Source: PMG-095 sp049324695 (GTDB lineage Bacteria > Myxococcota_A > Polyangia > Polyangiales > Polyangiaceae). From it: a DNA stretch of 64,000 nt. This document shows positions 16,929 through 26,977 of this stretch, piece after piece. The DNA lies in the NCBI GenBank assembly GCA_049324695.1, contig JBMOMJ010000007.1, forward strand, positions 1-64,000, written 5' to 3'. How positions within the stretch are numbered: the first letter of the stretch is position 1; each line of letters opens with the position of its first letter. The notes under the pieces were generated by a model. The model was not told the DNA's origin, did no database searches, and saw only the letters and a list, made by a program, of their open reading frames with translations. The translations under genes and the position numbers were made by a program.

Positions 16929-17528
16929 TCAGCGCGGAACGCGCTTCGAAATCCAAGACAGAAGTGGCTCGGCGGCGGCCGCGAGCTCCGATAGATCGCG
17001 CGCGGACAGCTCCGCCGCTGCGGGAAAGCTCACACTGACTCCCGGTGCCAGCGCGACGTTGCAGGTCAAAGCGACTGCAGGCGTCGCACGCGATTTCGAT
17101 TGGTTGGCGTCCGCCGTTGCGGATTCGTAAGGGACGGACTCGGCCGTGGCGCGCTGTGCGTCAGCCTTCCAGAAGTCGGCCCGCGCGGAACGCATGCGCT
17201 GAGCCCGCGGCACCGCCATGCCCGCAATGCGTGAGAGCGCGCGGTCATCGAGCGTTGGCACGAGCTGCTGAATTTCCTCGAGCGACCTTCCGGCGCTCTG
17301 CAGCCGCTTGATGGCGACGACTTGCGCGACGTGCCGCGCGCTGTAGAGCGCCGTTCGTCCGCGCAGCGATGCGGGTCGATCGATGAGCCCGAGCGTCGTG
17401 TAGTAGCGAATCGCGCGTTCGTCCGGCACGGCGCGCACCTGTCCGTTCTCGGCGGGCTCGTAATTGCGAGCGAGCGCCCGAGCCACTTCGGCCACTAAGT
17501 CTTTCAGGGTGAAAGTCGCCTCGCTCAC
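16929..17528 (-). CDS. MerR family transcriptional regulator
   Basis: A 199-aa regulator. The wHTH is recognisable by RAIRYYTTLGLIDRP and the following RGRTALYSARHVAQVVAIKRLQ, with a dimerisation helix after it. The C-terminal half has no obvious effector domain or metal-binding Cys cluster. GTG at 17528 is the first in-frame start after a promoter-like paired palindrome (17534-17564) and gives a MerR-like N-terminus. A longer frame upstream would read through that operator. It is the first gene of an operon with the VIT/vWA protein, so it probably controls that gene and itself. Confidence 0.85.
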   Translation of the reverse strand: MSEATFTLKDLVAEVARALARNYEPAENGQVRAVPDERAIRYYTTLGLIDRPASLRGRTALYSARHVAQVVAIKRLQSAGRSLEEIQQLVPTLDDRALSRIAGMAVPRAQRMRSARADFWKADAQRATAESVPYESATADANQSKSRATPAVALTCNVALAPGVSVSFPAAAELSARDLSELAAAAEPLLSWISKRVPR

Positions 17529-17969
17529 GCCGCTTGATATGACACTGTCATATGACACTGTCAAATAGATCCAACGAAACAGCGGAAGAGCGCGTTGGAA
17601 GCGCGTGTGTGACGAGTCCGGCTTGGCAACGTGTGCCGCCAATGTGACCCCGCACCCCCGTTCCACCGACGCGACGGATGGCCTCGCGACTTAGCGCACC
17701 CAATCATGCAATGTCGTATCAGGTGCGCGAACCTTCGACTCAACGAATGGTGCGCGCCATCAACACGGAGCATCGCTTCGTTACTATGCGGCGAGTGTTC
17801 CTGCTTTCTCGCATTGAACCTTCGAGTATCGCATTCTGAGCCGTGCTCACCCCAAAGAGAGAAAGCGTGAAGGTGCGAGCAGTTCTCATGCTGCACGCGC
17901 GCACACTCGAATGAATCGTGGTGCATGTGTGCGGGCGCGCTCTTCTGAGCTCGTGATGGAAACTTGTAG
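17529..17969. other. Divergent intergenic region, MerR gene / kinase gene
   Basis: 441 bp without a supported gene. The left end holds the MerR promoter/operator. The rest is unremarkable, with no clear -10/-35 for the kinase and no long repeats. Open frames on the minus strand here have no protein-like composition. Confidence 0.6.
17534..17564 (-). promoter_or_regulatory. MerR-type promoter with tandem TGACAcTGTCA operators
   Basis: Two copies of the palindrome TGACACTGTCA lie at 17540-17550 and 17553-17563, 13 bp apart centre to centre. On the minus strand a TTGACA (17559-17564) and a TATCAA (17534-17539) are separated by 19 bp. That over-long spacer is what MerR-family activators act on, and both palindromes fall within it. 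A transcription start about 7 bases downstream would coincide with the GTG at 17528, suggesting a leaderless mRNA. Confidence 0.6.
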
Positions 17970-19691
17970 ATGCGAAACCGAGCGCCATGGACTAAGCTCG
18001 AATGTTGGATCGTGGCGAATCGAACAGCGCTTAAGCCTGGCGACACCCTGGGTCGCTTTCAGTTGTTGGTGCCTATTGGCGCTGGTGGAATGGGACGCGT
18101 ATGGGTTGCGCGTGAGCAAGGGCTCACCGCACGCCCGCGTCTGATCGCCATCAAGACCGCCCTCGCAGAGGAAGCTGCGAGCGAAGACTACTGGAAGGTG
18201 CTGCTCGACGAAGCGCGCATCGCCTCTCAGATTCAGCACCCGAACGTGTGCGCCATCCACGCGCTCGATCGCGAACGCGGCGTCGTGTACCTGGTGATGG
18301 ATTGGTCCGATGGTGGCTCGCTGCGCGAAGTGTTGGACGCCACGTCCGAGAACCGCTTGCCGGCAACGGTCGCGGCGCGACTCGTCGCTCACGTGTGTGC
18401 GGGCCTGCAAGCCGCGCACGACTTGGTGGGCGAAGACGGCGTTGCGCTCGGCGTGGTGCACCGCGACGTTTCGCCGCAGAACATCCTGCTATCGTCCAAC
18501 GGCCAGGTAAAGCTCACCGACTTCGGCGTCGCCAAAGCGCGCGGACAGATTCACGCGCCGACGCAAACGGGCGAGGTCAAGGGCAAGCTTTCGTACATGG
18601 CGCCCGAGCAGGTGACGACGCGCGACGTCGATCGCCGCGCGGACGTGTTCGCGCTCGGCTGCGTGCTGTACGAGGCAACCGTTGGCGAGCGTCCTTTCCA
18701 CGGGGACGATGCGCTCTCCACGTTGTACCAACTCCTCGAGCGGCCCATCCGCCCGCCGAGCACCATTCGCGCTGACTATCCTCCGGGCCTCGAACGCATC
18801 GTGTTGAAGGCGCTCGAGCGCGACGCCGAAGCGCGTTACCAAACCGCCGAGGAGATGGGTCGCGCGTTGCAGATGTGGCTCGCCTCCGAGCGCGCCATGG
18901 TGACCGACTCCGATATGGCGGAGCTCGTGCGTTCCACGTTGGGTGATCGCATTGCAGCGCGCGCCAAGGCCGTTGAAGACGCGCTCGTCGCGGTAGATTC
19001 GCCCGAGGTCGAGACGGAGCCCGAAGAGGAGCCCGCGCCCGAAGCAAAGCCTGGTGTGGAGACGCTATCCGGTTCTGCGGCGAGCACCTTGCCCGGCAAC
19101 CAGCTGCCGCGCGCGTCGCGCAAGACCATGTGGGCCGCCGTAGCGAGCGCAACCATCGCGCTCGGCTTGGTGGCAGCGTTTGCTGGCAACCGAGGCGGCA
19201 ACCAGCCCGTACCGAATCCGATCACATCTGCTGCGCCCGCGATCGCGGCGCCCGCACCTGTGCCTGCGCCCGCAGTGCGTGATCCCGAACAGCGTGTGGA
19301 CGACGTCGTCATCACCCTGCGCGTGCAACCGGAAAACGCCGTGCTGACTCTGGACGACGGCCCGCCCCTGCCGAATCCGTACACGATCCGCGTCGCTCCG
19401 GACTCGCGACAGCACCGTGTGCGCGCCCGCCTGACGGGCTACGAGGAGCGCGACGAGTTTACGACTTTCGACCGCTCGCGTGAGATCACCCTGTCGCTCG
19501 CCAAGGTCAGCTCGCAGCGGAAAGCCGGTGCCACTCGCGTTGCCACGGCCAACACCAACCCCGCCACGCCTGCCGAAACCGGTACGGAGGCAACGGCGAA
19601 GCAACCGTCGAACCGTCTTGGCGAGCTGCCCCCGGTAGTGAAGAAGCCGCCGCGCGTGCTCGACGAAGAGAACCCCTTCGCGAAGCCGTAG
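17970..19691 (+). CDS. Hanks-type serine/threonine protein kinase
   Basis: A 573-aa kinase. The glycine loop IGAGGMGRV (36-44), the AIK lysine, catalytic HRDVSPQN, DFGVAK and the APEQ activation segment end are all intact, so it should be active. After the kinase domain (to about 310) come an acidic Pro/Glu linker, a single membrane span (about 387-405, WAAVASATIALGLVAAFAG), a Pro/Ala stretch and a PEGA-like beta domain (VQPENAVLTLDDGPPLPNPYTIRV), probably periplasmic. The start is uncertain: ATG 17970 or GTG 18012. It faces the FHA-sigma-54 gene convergently, 28 bp apart. Confidence 0.92.
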   Translation: MRNRAPWTKLECWIVANRTALKPGDTLGRFQLLVPIGAGGMGRVWVAREQGLTARPRLIAIKTALAEEAASEDYWKVLLDEARIASQIQHPNVCAIHALDRERGVVYLVMDWSDGGSLREVLDATSENRLPATVAARLVAHVCAGLQAAHDLVGEDGVALGVVHRDVSPQNILLSSNGQVKLTDFGVAKARGQIHAPTQTGEVKGKLSYMAPEQVTTRDVDRRADVFALGCVLYEATVGERPFHGDDALSTLYQLLERPIRPPSTIRADYPPGLERIVLKALERDAEARYQTAEEMGRALQMWLASERAMVTDSDMAELVRSTLGDRIAARAKAVEDALVAVDSPEVETEPEEEPAPEAKPGVETLSGSAASTLPGNQLPRASRKTMWAAVASATIALGLVAAFAGNRGGNQPVPNPITSAAPAIAAPAPVPAPAVRDPEQRVDDVVITLRVQPENAVLTLDDGPPLPNPYTIRVAPDSRQHRVRARLTGYEERDEFTTFDRSREITLSLAKVSSQRKAGATRVATANTNPATPAETGTEATAKQPSNRLGELPPVVKKPPRVLDEENPFAKP

Positions 19692-19719
19692 CGAGCAGCA
19701 CGGGCCGGTAACGGGGCGT

Positions 19720-21141
<1,422 letters not shown>

Positions 21142-21579
21142 TTGCCTTCAGTCACCCGTTCGCAACCGCATCAAGGATAGCGCGAAGGAGAAGGTTTGCC
21201 CACGTCGTTCTGGCCACGCGACGGCCTCAGGATACACGACTCTCGAGGCCGGCGTTTCCCCCAAAGTACTGCGCGGCGAGAAGCGGCTCGGAATTGCTGG
21301 TCGGCCAGAGCGCATTTCGAGGCTTCCCGCGAAGCCCGCGAGAAAAATCGAAGGCCCCCCAATCGATGCGCGTGTGAGCGAGCTACCATCCCAAGTTGCC
21401 CCGAGCGGCACACACCGATCCAACGCGCGCGATTCTGCGCGAAGTTTCGTACGTTCTCCGACGTTCTGCGAAGGGGTGCGTCGCGAAAACTCACACGCGC
21501 GAACGGATTTTCCAAGGCGTACGAGTTCGAGGCAAAAGCCCTAGATTGAGGCGCGTAACTCGGTTAGATTCGAGTTTGT
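21142..21579. other. Intergenic region between divergent activator and kinase genes
   Basis: 438 bp. It must hold the divergent promoters of the FHA-sigma-54 gene and the second kinase. I see no convincing sigma-70 or -24/-12 sigma-54 site, no long inverted repeats and no protein-like frame. Confidence 0.5.
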
Positions 21580-23187
21580 ATGGCAAATAGTGGCGCTGAA
21601 GAAGACGGCCCCGAAGCGGGCGCGGCGCCCAACCCCGAGGTCTCCTCCGTCGGTTCACGCGCGGTGCGGCCGGCGGATGTCGACGACACGCCGCGTGCGT
21701 TGGCCGGCAAGACGATCGGGCGCTATCGGCTGCTCTACCCAGTTGCGGCTGGCGGCATGGCGCAAGTGTGGACGGCCAAACCCGAAGGTGGCGGTTTGGC
21801 TCGCACCGTTGCCATCAAACTGGTTCGCCCCGAGTACGCGGCAGACGAAGAGTACTCGCGCATGTTCATCGACGAAGCGATGGTGGCCTCGTCGATTCAT
21901 CACCCGAACGTATGCGAAATTTACGAGCTCGGGCGCGACGAGGATCTGCTGTTCATGGTCCTCGAGTGGGTAGCTGGCGATTCGCTGAGCGGCCTAGTGC
22001 AGCGCGGCGCGGAGCTGTCTCCTCTGCCCGATCATGTCGCGGCGCGCATCGTGGCGGACGCTTGTGCTGGTTTGCATGCAGCCCACGAAGCGCTCGGTCA
22101 AGATGGTCAACCGCTCGGCATCGTGCACCGCGACGTGTCCCCACCAAACATTTTGGTGTCGATGCACGGTCACGTGAAGGTGAGCGACTTCGGCATCGCC
22201 AAAGCGCGGCACCAGCTGCACTCACGAACGCGCACCGGTGAGATCAAAGGCAAATTTGCGTACATCCCACCCGAGCAAATTCTCGGAAGAGGTGTCGATC
22301 GTCGCGCCGACATCTACGCGATGGGCTGTGTCCTCTATGTCGCGAGCTTGGGCTTGCGTCCGTTCGGCGGCGGCGCTTCGGCGCTAGGCAAGATCGTGCA
22401 GGGCAAGTATCGCCTGCCCACCGAGCTACGTCCGGATTACCCGGAGGATCTGCAGGCCATCATCGTGCGTTCGTTGGCGGCCGATCCGAACCAACGCTAC
22501 CAAACCGCGGAAGAAATGCGGTTGGCGCTCGAACAGTGGATGCTCACCTCATCCAAGATCGCCACACCCAGCGACGTCGCGCGCATCGTGCGCGAGCGAA
22601 TGAATCCAGAGCGCCGGCGCCTCGTTGAAGCGGTGATGAGCCAGGGCCGAACATTGCCAGAAGCGCTCGCGTATCAGCTGCTTTCCGTCACCGACAAGAC
22701 CGACACGCCGACCGCAACCAGCGGCTTGGTGGTGCAGCCCGAAGGGCTGAAGAAAAAGAAGGACAAGGACAAGGCGAAAGCAAAGGCGCGCGCCTCGCAG
22801 CCGTCCATTCCCGATTCGGATGCGACCTTGGTAGCGTCCATCACGGAGTCCAGCACCTCCTCCACGTTGAAGGGCGGTGCGCCAGAGCCCTCGCAGAAGT
22901 CCGTGGCTACGACGGCACGCCCCGGGAGTGCGAAGTCGTCTGCGGTTTCATCGGTAACGTCGGGCGCGCTGTCACAGGACGAGGCGGTCACTTCGCGTCC
23001 GCCGCCACCGGCGTCGTCCACCACAGCGGCGCAGGCGCAGTCGGCTCAAGTTGCCGTCACCCGGGCTGCGCGCCCTTCCTCAATCCCACCGAAGTTTCGC
23101 AGCGGCAACGTCAGCGTGTGGATGTTCTGGATGTTGGGGTTGGTGGTGGTGCTCAGCGTACTCGCCTTCGCGCTCGGCGGGCGCTGA
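21580..23187 (+). CDS. Hanks-type serine/threonine kinase with C-terminal membrane anchor
   Basis: A 535-aa kinase. The kinase domain spans about residues 48-325: AAGGMAQVW glycine loop, AIKLVRPE lysine, HRDVSPPN catalytic loop, DFGIAKAR, and PPEQ in place of the usual APEQ. A Lys-rich block (KKKKDKDKAKAKAR) follows, then a long Ser/Thr/Ala/Pro linker and a single membrane span at the very C-terminus (WMFWMLGLVVVLSVLAFAL). No sensory domain lies outside the membrane. It is close to the other kinase in sequence style but not identical in architecture. Confidence 0.92.
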   Translation: MANSGAEEDGPEAGAAPNPEVSSVGSRAVRPADVDDTPRALAGKTIGRYRLLYPVAAGGMAQVWTAKPEGGGLARTVAIKLVRPEYAADEEYSRMFIDEAMVASSIHHPNVCEIYELGRDEDLLFMVLEWVAGDSLSGLVQRGAELSPLPDHVAARIVADACAGLHAAHEALGQDGQPLGIVHRDVSPPNILVSMHGHVKVSDFGIAKARHQLHSRTRTGEIKGKFAYIPPEQILGRGVDRRADIYAMGCVLYVASLGLRPFGGGASALGKIVQGKYRLPTELRPDYPEDLQAIIVRSLAADPNQRYQTAEEMRLALEQWMLTSSKIATPSDVARIVRERMNPERRRLVEAVMSQGRTLPEALAYQLLSVTDKTDTPTATSGLVVQPEGLKKKKDKDKAKAKARASQPSIPDSDATLVASITESSTSSTLKGGAPEPSQKSVATTARPGSAKSSAVSSVTSGALSQDEAVTSRPPPPASSTTAAQAQSAQVAVTRAARPSSIPPKFRSGNVSVWMFWMLGLVVVLSVLAFALGGR

Positions 23188-23218
23188 GTCGAACGCGGTT
23201 CACGGCTGGGCGAGCGGC

Positions 23219-23275
23219 GACTCACGTCGCGCCAAGCGACTCACGTCGCGCCAAGCGACTCGCGCTGCGCCAAGC
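23219..23275. repeat. 19-bp tandem repeat, three units
   Basis: Three 19-bp units of gactcacgtcgcgccaagc (the third is diverged) fill the gap between the convergent kinase and RNA ligase genes. Confidence 0.8.
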
Positions 23276-23280
23276 GCGGC

Positions 23281-24588
23281 TCAGCGTTGCGCGCGCGCAA
23301 GAAACCAGCTGCGAGCCCGGCTCGAAATCGCTCGGCTCACTTGTTCCCATCCGAGGCCCGCTGCCGTGAGCTCCACCTGGCATTCCTTTTGGACGTCAGC
23401 GGCGATCCATTTCAGAAACGTGCCCATCGACGCCATGTCCGCGTCGCCCGAGCACGCTTCGTTCAAACCTTGTTCGAGGCGCGCTTCGGTCACGACGAGC
23501 GTCACGAACTCATCGATGCCTCGCGCGACTTCGGGAGCAATCTGCGCCGCTTTCTTCTGACGCACGGCTTGGTGTTTCTCACCTTTGGCCTTGAACATCA
23601 GCTCCGCCAGGCGCGTGCGATCACACTGCCCTGCTTCGGCGAACTGCGGGTACAACACGATGCCTTCGCCCAGGCCGTTTACCCCGAACGTTTCCTGCAC
23701 CCATGGGTCGCACGTCTCGACGGCGCTGACGAGCTCGCTGATGCGATCAGCCTCGGCTTCGAGCGCGGCATCATCCGCAAAGTCGAGCTCGAAGCGCGCA
23801 GGCAGCCAAGGCAGCACGAAGACATCCGGATGCTCGGGCAGCAGCGCTCGCAGGCGCTCGGGTTCGACTTCCACACGCGCAGCCGATGCGGTTCCAAGAC
23901 CGTACTGCAGCGCAAACACCACGAACACTTTGCGATCGATGCCGGAAATCGCGGCGCGTTTTTGAATGCCGCGCCCACACCACTCCCCAAATACGACAAT
24001 CGGCTCCTCGCTGGCCAGCGCCGCGAAGTAGTCGCGATGCTGCTCGACCCAAGCCGCAAAGCCCATGTTATCGGCGCGCGAATCGATCACGCTGCTACGG
24101 CTCTGCGCCACAACGCTGCCATTGGGATGCACCTGCACGCCCGCGTTGGTCCCGTCGAGCTTCACCTTGCAGCGATAACTGACGCTCGGCAGCGACACCT
24201 GCTGCAGCTCCGCAGCGGTCCGCAAGGCAGCGCGCACGTGGTGTAGAAGCTCGATGCTTGGCCAGCTCACCACCTGCGCGGCGACTGGAGCGCTCTCTGC
24301 AAGCTCGAACTCGGCGGAAATATCGCTGCCGACCTCGCCTGCGTGCACGCCCAGAGCCATTCCAAACGAATCGACTCCGCGCAGACGCGCCGGACGAATC
24401 TTGGTTCCGTCTTTGAGTTCGCTCCCCACTCGCGCAACGGCGACGCGATCACCAACGGCGTACACGTTCGAAAGATTCGCAACCACCTGGATGCGTTCGC
24501 CATCCAAGCCGCCGAACGCGTACACACGCAGTTGATCGGCGTTCGGATGCGCCGCCACCTCCAACACTTCCATTACGAACACAGGCAT
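23281..24588 (-). CDS. RNA ligase with N-terminal tRNA-binding-like OB domain
   Basis: A 435-aa nucleotidyltransferase. Residues about 1-100 form an OB-type domain like those of PheT/EMAP tRNA-binding proteins (EVLEVAAHPNADQLRVY, VGSELKDGTKIRPARLRG). The ligase domain has the adenylation motif KLDGTN (Lys143), FGEWCGRG, the motif IV-like GEGIVLYP and the motif V-like LMFKAKGEKHQ, all consistent with an active ATP-dependent RNA ligase. An N-terminal OB module plus ligase domain is the arrangement of the Deinococcus Rnl5 clade, which seals 3'-OH/5'-P nicks. ATG 24588 is preceded by GGGGGAGG; a start at 24633 is possible. Confidence 0.85.
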   Translation of the reverse strand: MPVFVMEVLEVAAHPNADQLRVYAFGGLDGERIQVVANLSNVYAVGDRVAVARVGSELKDGTKIRPARLRGVDSFGMALGVHAGEVGSDISAEFELAESAPVAAQVVSWPSIELLHHVRAALRTAAELQQVSLPSVSYRCKVKLDGTNAGVQVHPNGSVVAQSRSSVIDSRADNMGFAAWVEQHRDYFAALASEEPIVVFGEWCGRGIQKRAAISGIDRKVFVVFALQYGLGTASAARVEVEPERLRALLPEHPDVFVLPWLPARFELDFADDAALEAEADRISELVSAVETCDPWVQETFGVNGLGEGIVLYPQFAEAGQCDRTRLAELMFKAKGEKHQAVRQKKAAQIAPEVARGIDEFVTLVVTEARLEQGLNEACSGDADMASMGTFLKWIAADVQKECQVELTAAGLGWEQVSRAISSRARSWFLARAQR

Positions 24589-24732
24589 TTCAGCACTCAC
24601 CTCCCCCAACCGGGCTTTCGAGACCACGAGCATAGCGCGCGCAGCGGCGAACGCCCGTGGGTGAGAATTACTCGTGTGATGCGCGCAGCAGCGAGCGCCC
24701 GCAGAGGGAACCAGCCGCCGACTCGCAGGATG

Positions 24733-25791
24733 TTACTTCTTCTTGCGGTACGTCACCCAGCGCAGCTCGGCTGGAGCGCGCCCGGGAGGCAGATCGAACA
24801 AGTCGCGGCCATTCGTCCACTGCTCGAACCAGCCGGTGGGCGGCCAAGCTTCCTTCGGCAAGTGATCGCGCTCGTATTCGAAGGTGGACTCTTCCTCGAT
24901 CCGCTCGAAAGCGAGGCCCTGCATCGCCTGATCGAAATCAGAGCGTGTGAACAACGGGCACCAGAACACCTCGCCGAGCTCGCGCGCCATTTGATCCGGC
25001 TTGTAACCCTCGAGCGCGACGAAGGCGCTAAACACCAAGAGCCCGCCCGGCTGGATGATGCCCTCGACGATTTCGAACAGCTGACGTAGATGCGCGACGC
25101 TGCGAAAGTGCGATGCGATCACTTCCGCCAAAATCACCAGTTTATAACGATCCTTCGGCAGGCCCAGATCGGGGTTGGTCGCGTCGCCCTCGAAGATCTG
25201 CACAGTGAGACCAGCCTTTTCGGCATCTTCGCGCAGAAGCTTTGCGAGCGCCGGCGCAAGCTCGACCGCGTCTGTAGGGTAACCGGCGCGCGCGAGGGGC
25301 AGCGTGTTGCGACCGGTACCGGCGCCGATATCCAGAACAGGGCAATCCTTCGGGTCGCCCAGCGTCGCTGCGATGTCCATCACCTTCGCGTCCGGATGCG
25401 CGCCGAAGAGCGGCGGCGTGCGCGTCTTCGTCCAATGCTCGTACTCGTCTGCGATCGTGACGATGTTGAGATTCACATTGTACGAAAGCGTCGTCTTCGG
25501 AGGCTCATCGGTTTCGTAGTGAACGACGAGGCGCGTGTACGGTGAATGCTCCCAGCCCTTCTTGAGCCAAGTCTCGAGCACGCTGCGAAGATGCGCCTTC
25601 TCCGCGTCGTTGAATACGCGCCCGAGCGAAGCAAAGATAGTAAGCAGAGTCTGCTGATAGTGATCGAGCAGGCTCGGAACGGAAGCGAGCATCAAATCCC
25701 CGCGGGCCGCCACGCGTCGGGGCAAACGACGCAGCATCGATTGCTTGAGAATGGTGGCGTTGTTCTCGCGAGTGGGCTTTTTTCCCTTCAT
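24733..25791 (-). CDS. SAM-dependent methyltransferase, class I
   Basis: A 352-aa protein. The SAM-binding motif I is VLDIGAGTGRNTLPLARAG, followed by an acidic motif II residue (DAVELAPALAKL), EGDATNPDLGLP and VILAEVIASHF. A helical N-terminal region of about 140 residues and a C-terminal extension with several Trp (WPPTGWFEQW) are atypical. The motif spacing resembles TehB/UbiE-type small-molecule methyltransferases, but the substrate is unknown. It lies on the same strand upstream of the RNA ligase with a gap of about 145 bp. Confidence 0.8.
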   Translation of the reverse strand: MKGKKPTRENNATILKQSMLRRLPRRVAARGDLMLASVPSLLDHYQQTLLTIFASLGRVFNDAEKAHLRSVLETWLKKGWEHSPYTRLVVHYETDEPPKTTLSYNVNLNIVTIADEYEHWTKTRTPPLFGAHPDAKVMDIAATLGDPKDCPVLDIGAGTGRNTLPLARAGYPTDAVELAPALAKLLREDAEKAGLTVQIFEGDATNPDLGLPKDRYKLVILAEVIASHFRSVAHLRQLFEIVEGIIQPGGLLVFSAFVALEGYKPDQMARELGEVFWCPLFTRSDFDQAMQGLAFERIEEESTFEYERDHLPKEAWPPTGWFEQWTNGRDLFDLPPGRAPAELRWVTYRKKK

Positions 25792-25857
25792 GCGGCGCCG
25801 ACGCTACCACAAGGCACAATCGTGCATCAGCCCGACCCCACGCCGCACTCGCGATTT

Positions 25858-26427
25858 TTACGACTCCTCGGCGAGCTCCGAAGACTCCGGCATCTCGTCT
25901 AGTCCCACGCCGCCGCGCACCGGAATTGCGCGCGCAGCCGCAATTTTCTCGAGCGCGGCAGACAACCCCTCTCGATCAGACACTTCCGGCAAAAACGCGC
26001 GCGTGCCGTCCCACACGTCGAAAGCCACGCACTCGGGCAGATCCAACACCACTCGGTCGATCTGCGCCCAGCGATACCGTCGCAACTTCGGCAGACCAAA
26101 CGGCATCACATCGCGGTACTCCACCCCATCCTCGCGAATCCGCACGCCGCGCATATTCGCTCGCACCAAAGACGAAATTGCCCCCAACACCAGCATCAAG
26201 GCCACCGTGCGCGCACCGATGAACCCACGCGCACTCCGCTCGACGATGTGATTGTAGAGAAAACTCCCCGCTGGGCTCTTTTCGGCGACCAGCACCACCA
26301 TCACCGCCGCAAGCGCCAGCACCAAATAAATGATCGAGGGAATCTTCACTCGCATCGGCGGGCCGAACGCCGTCTCGGCAGGCCGATAGGTCATGTCGAA
26401 ACCAGGCGGACGCGACGGACGAGCCAT
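25858..26427 (-). CDS. Hypothetical membrane protein with PH-like domain
   Basis: A 189-aa protein. Two membrane spans are visible: IIYLVLALAAVMVVLV near 33-48 and a second near 72-88 (ARTVALMLVLGAISSLV). A soluble part follows that reads like a bacterial PH (DUF304-type) domain: GVRIREDGVEYRDVMPFGLPKLRRYRWAQIDRVVLD. ATG 26427 is chosen over longer frames because upstream codons have no protein-like composition. Its function is unknown. Confidence 0.7.
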   Translation of the reverse strand: MARPSRPPGFDMTYRPAETAFGPPMRVKIPSIIYLVLALAAVMVVLVAEKSPAGSFLYNHIVERSARGFIGARTVALMLVLGAISSLVRANMRGVRIREDGVEYRDVMPFGLPKLRRYRWAQIDRVVLDLPECVAFDVWDGTRAFLPEVSDREGLSAALEKIAAARAIPVRGGVGLDEMPESSELAEES

Positions 26428-26784
26428 ACCTCTGAAACCTAACCCTCCCCCCGCACCTTGGAAAGCCGCGCCCGTTTTCCACCTTCTCGCTCCCACCGCC
26501 CACGCACCGCCCCACACATTTCCCCGGCACGACCCCCGACATCCCCGCCACAAGCCCCCTGCAATAATTCGCCTTCCCTTCAACAGCACGCGACCGCGCT
26601 CTTCAGCGCAGCGCAGTGCGACTAACAGTACTCTTCAGCGCCGCGCAACGATGCAGAGTGCACAGCTCGCACTTGAGGGAGCGCGGTGCCCCCTCGCGGC
26701 CAAGCGGGAAGGGACCCACACCCAGCGAAAACGAGCATGCACTCGCCACAACCTCTCAATACGTTCAGCACCGCCTAGACGCCG

Positions 26785-26841
26785 CCGTGGGAAGGGCCCC
26801 GCGAAGCGCCTCGAGGGGGTCCGCGCGACCGCGCTCTTCAG
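26785..26841 (+). repeat. ~55-nt dispersed intergenic repeat, copy 2
   Basis: Shares ccgtgggaagggccccgcg and the following CTCGAG, GTCCGCGC, ACCG and CTCTT blocks with 14352-14406, in the same order and spacing to within a base or two. Confidence 0.7.
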
Positions 26842-26873
26842 TGCGGCGCAATGCGGGGTCCAGTGCCTGGGCG

Positions 26874-26922
26874 TGTGCAGTGTGCAGTGTGCAGTGTGCA
26901 GTGTGCAGTGTGCAGTGTGCAG
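26874..26922 (+). repeat. Heptanucleotide repeat (TGTGCAG)x7
   Basis: Seven perfect TGTGCAG units, followed by a partial eighth. It is the purest short repeat in the window and ends about 55 bp before the ybeY start. A change in unit number would alter promoter or leader spacing by 7 bp steps. Confidence 0.95.
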
Positions 26923-26977
26923 TGCGGGGAGGAGGAAGTTGCGCGCAGGGCGTTTCGAGGAGTAATGCGTTCCTCGC

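Larger units (their letters stand above)
26428..26977. other. Repeat-rich intergenic region upstream of ybeY
   Basis: 550 bp without a supported gene. It contains repeated gcgaccgcgctcttcag phrases (near 26589 and 26825), copy 2 of a ~55-nt dispersed repeat (26785-26841) and a heptanucleotide array (26874-26922). Open frames crossing it are repeat-driven. Confidence 0.6.

Noticed and set aside
17561..18046. 161-codon minus-strand frame upstream of the kinase
   Set aside because: It would overlap the MerR operator and the kinase start, is Cys/His/Arg-rich without pattern, and has no ribosome site.
26393..26965. Open frames across the ybeY upstream region
   Set aside because: Composition follows the repeats (RSVQCAVCSVQC type). 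No start site or domain is present.
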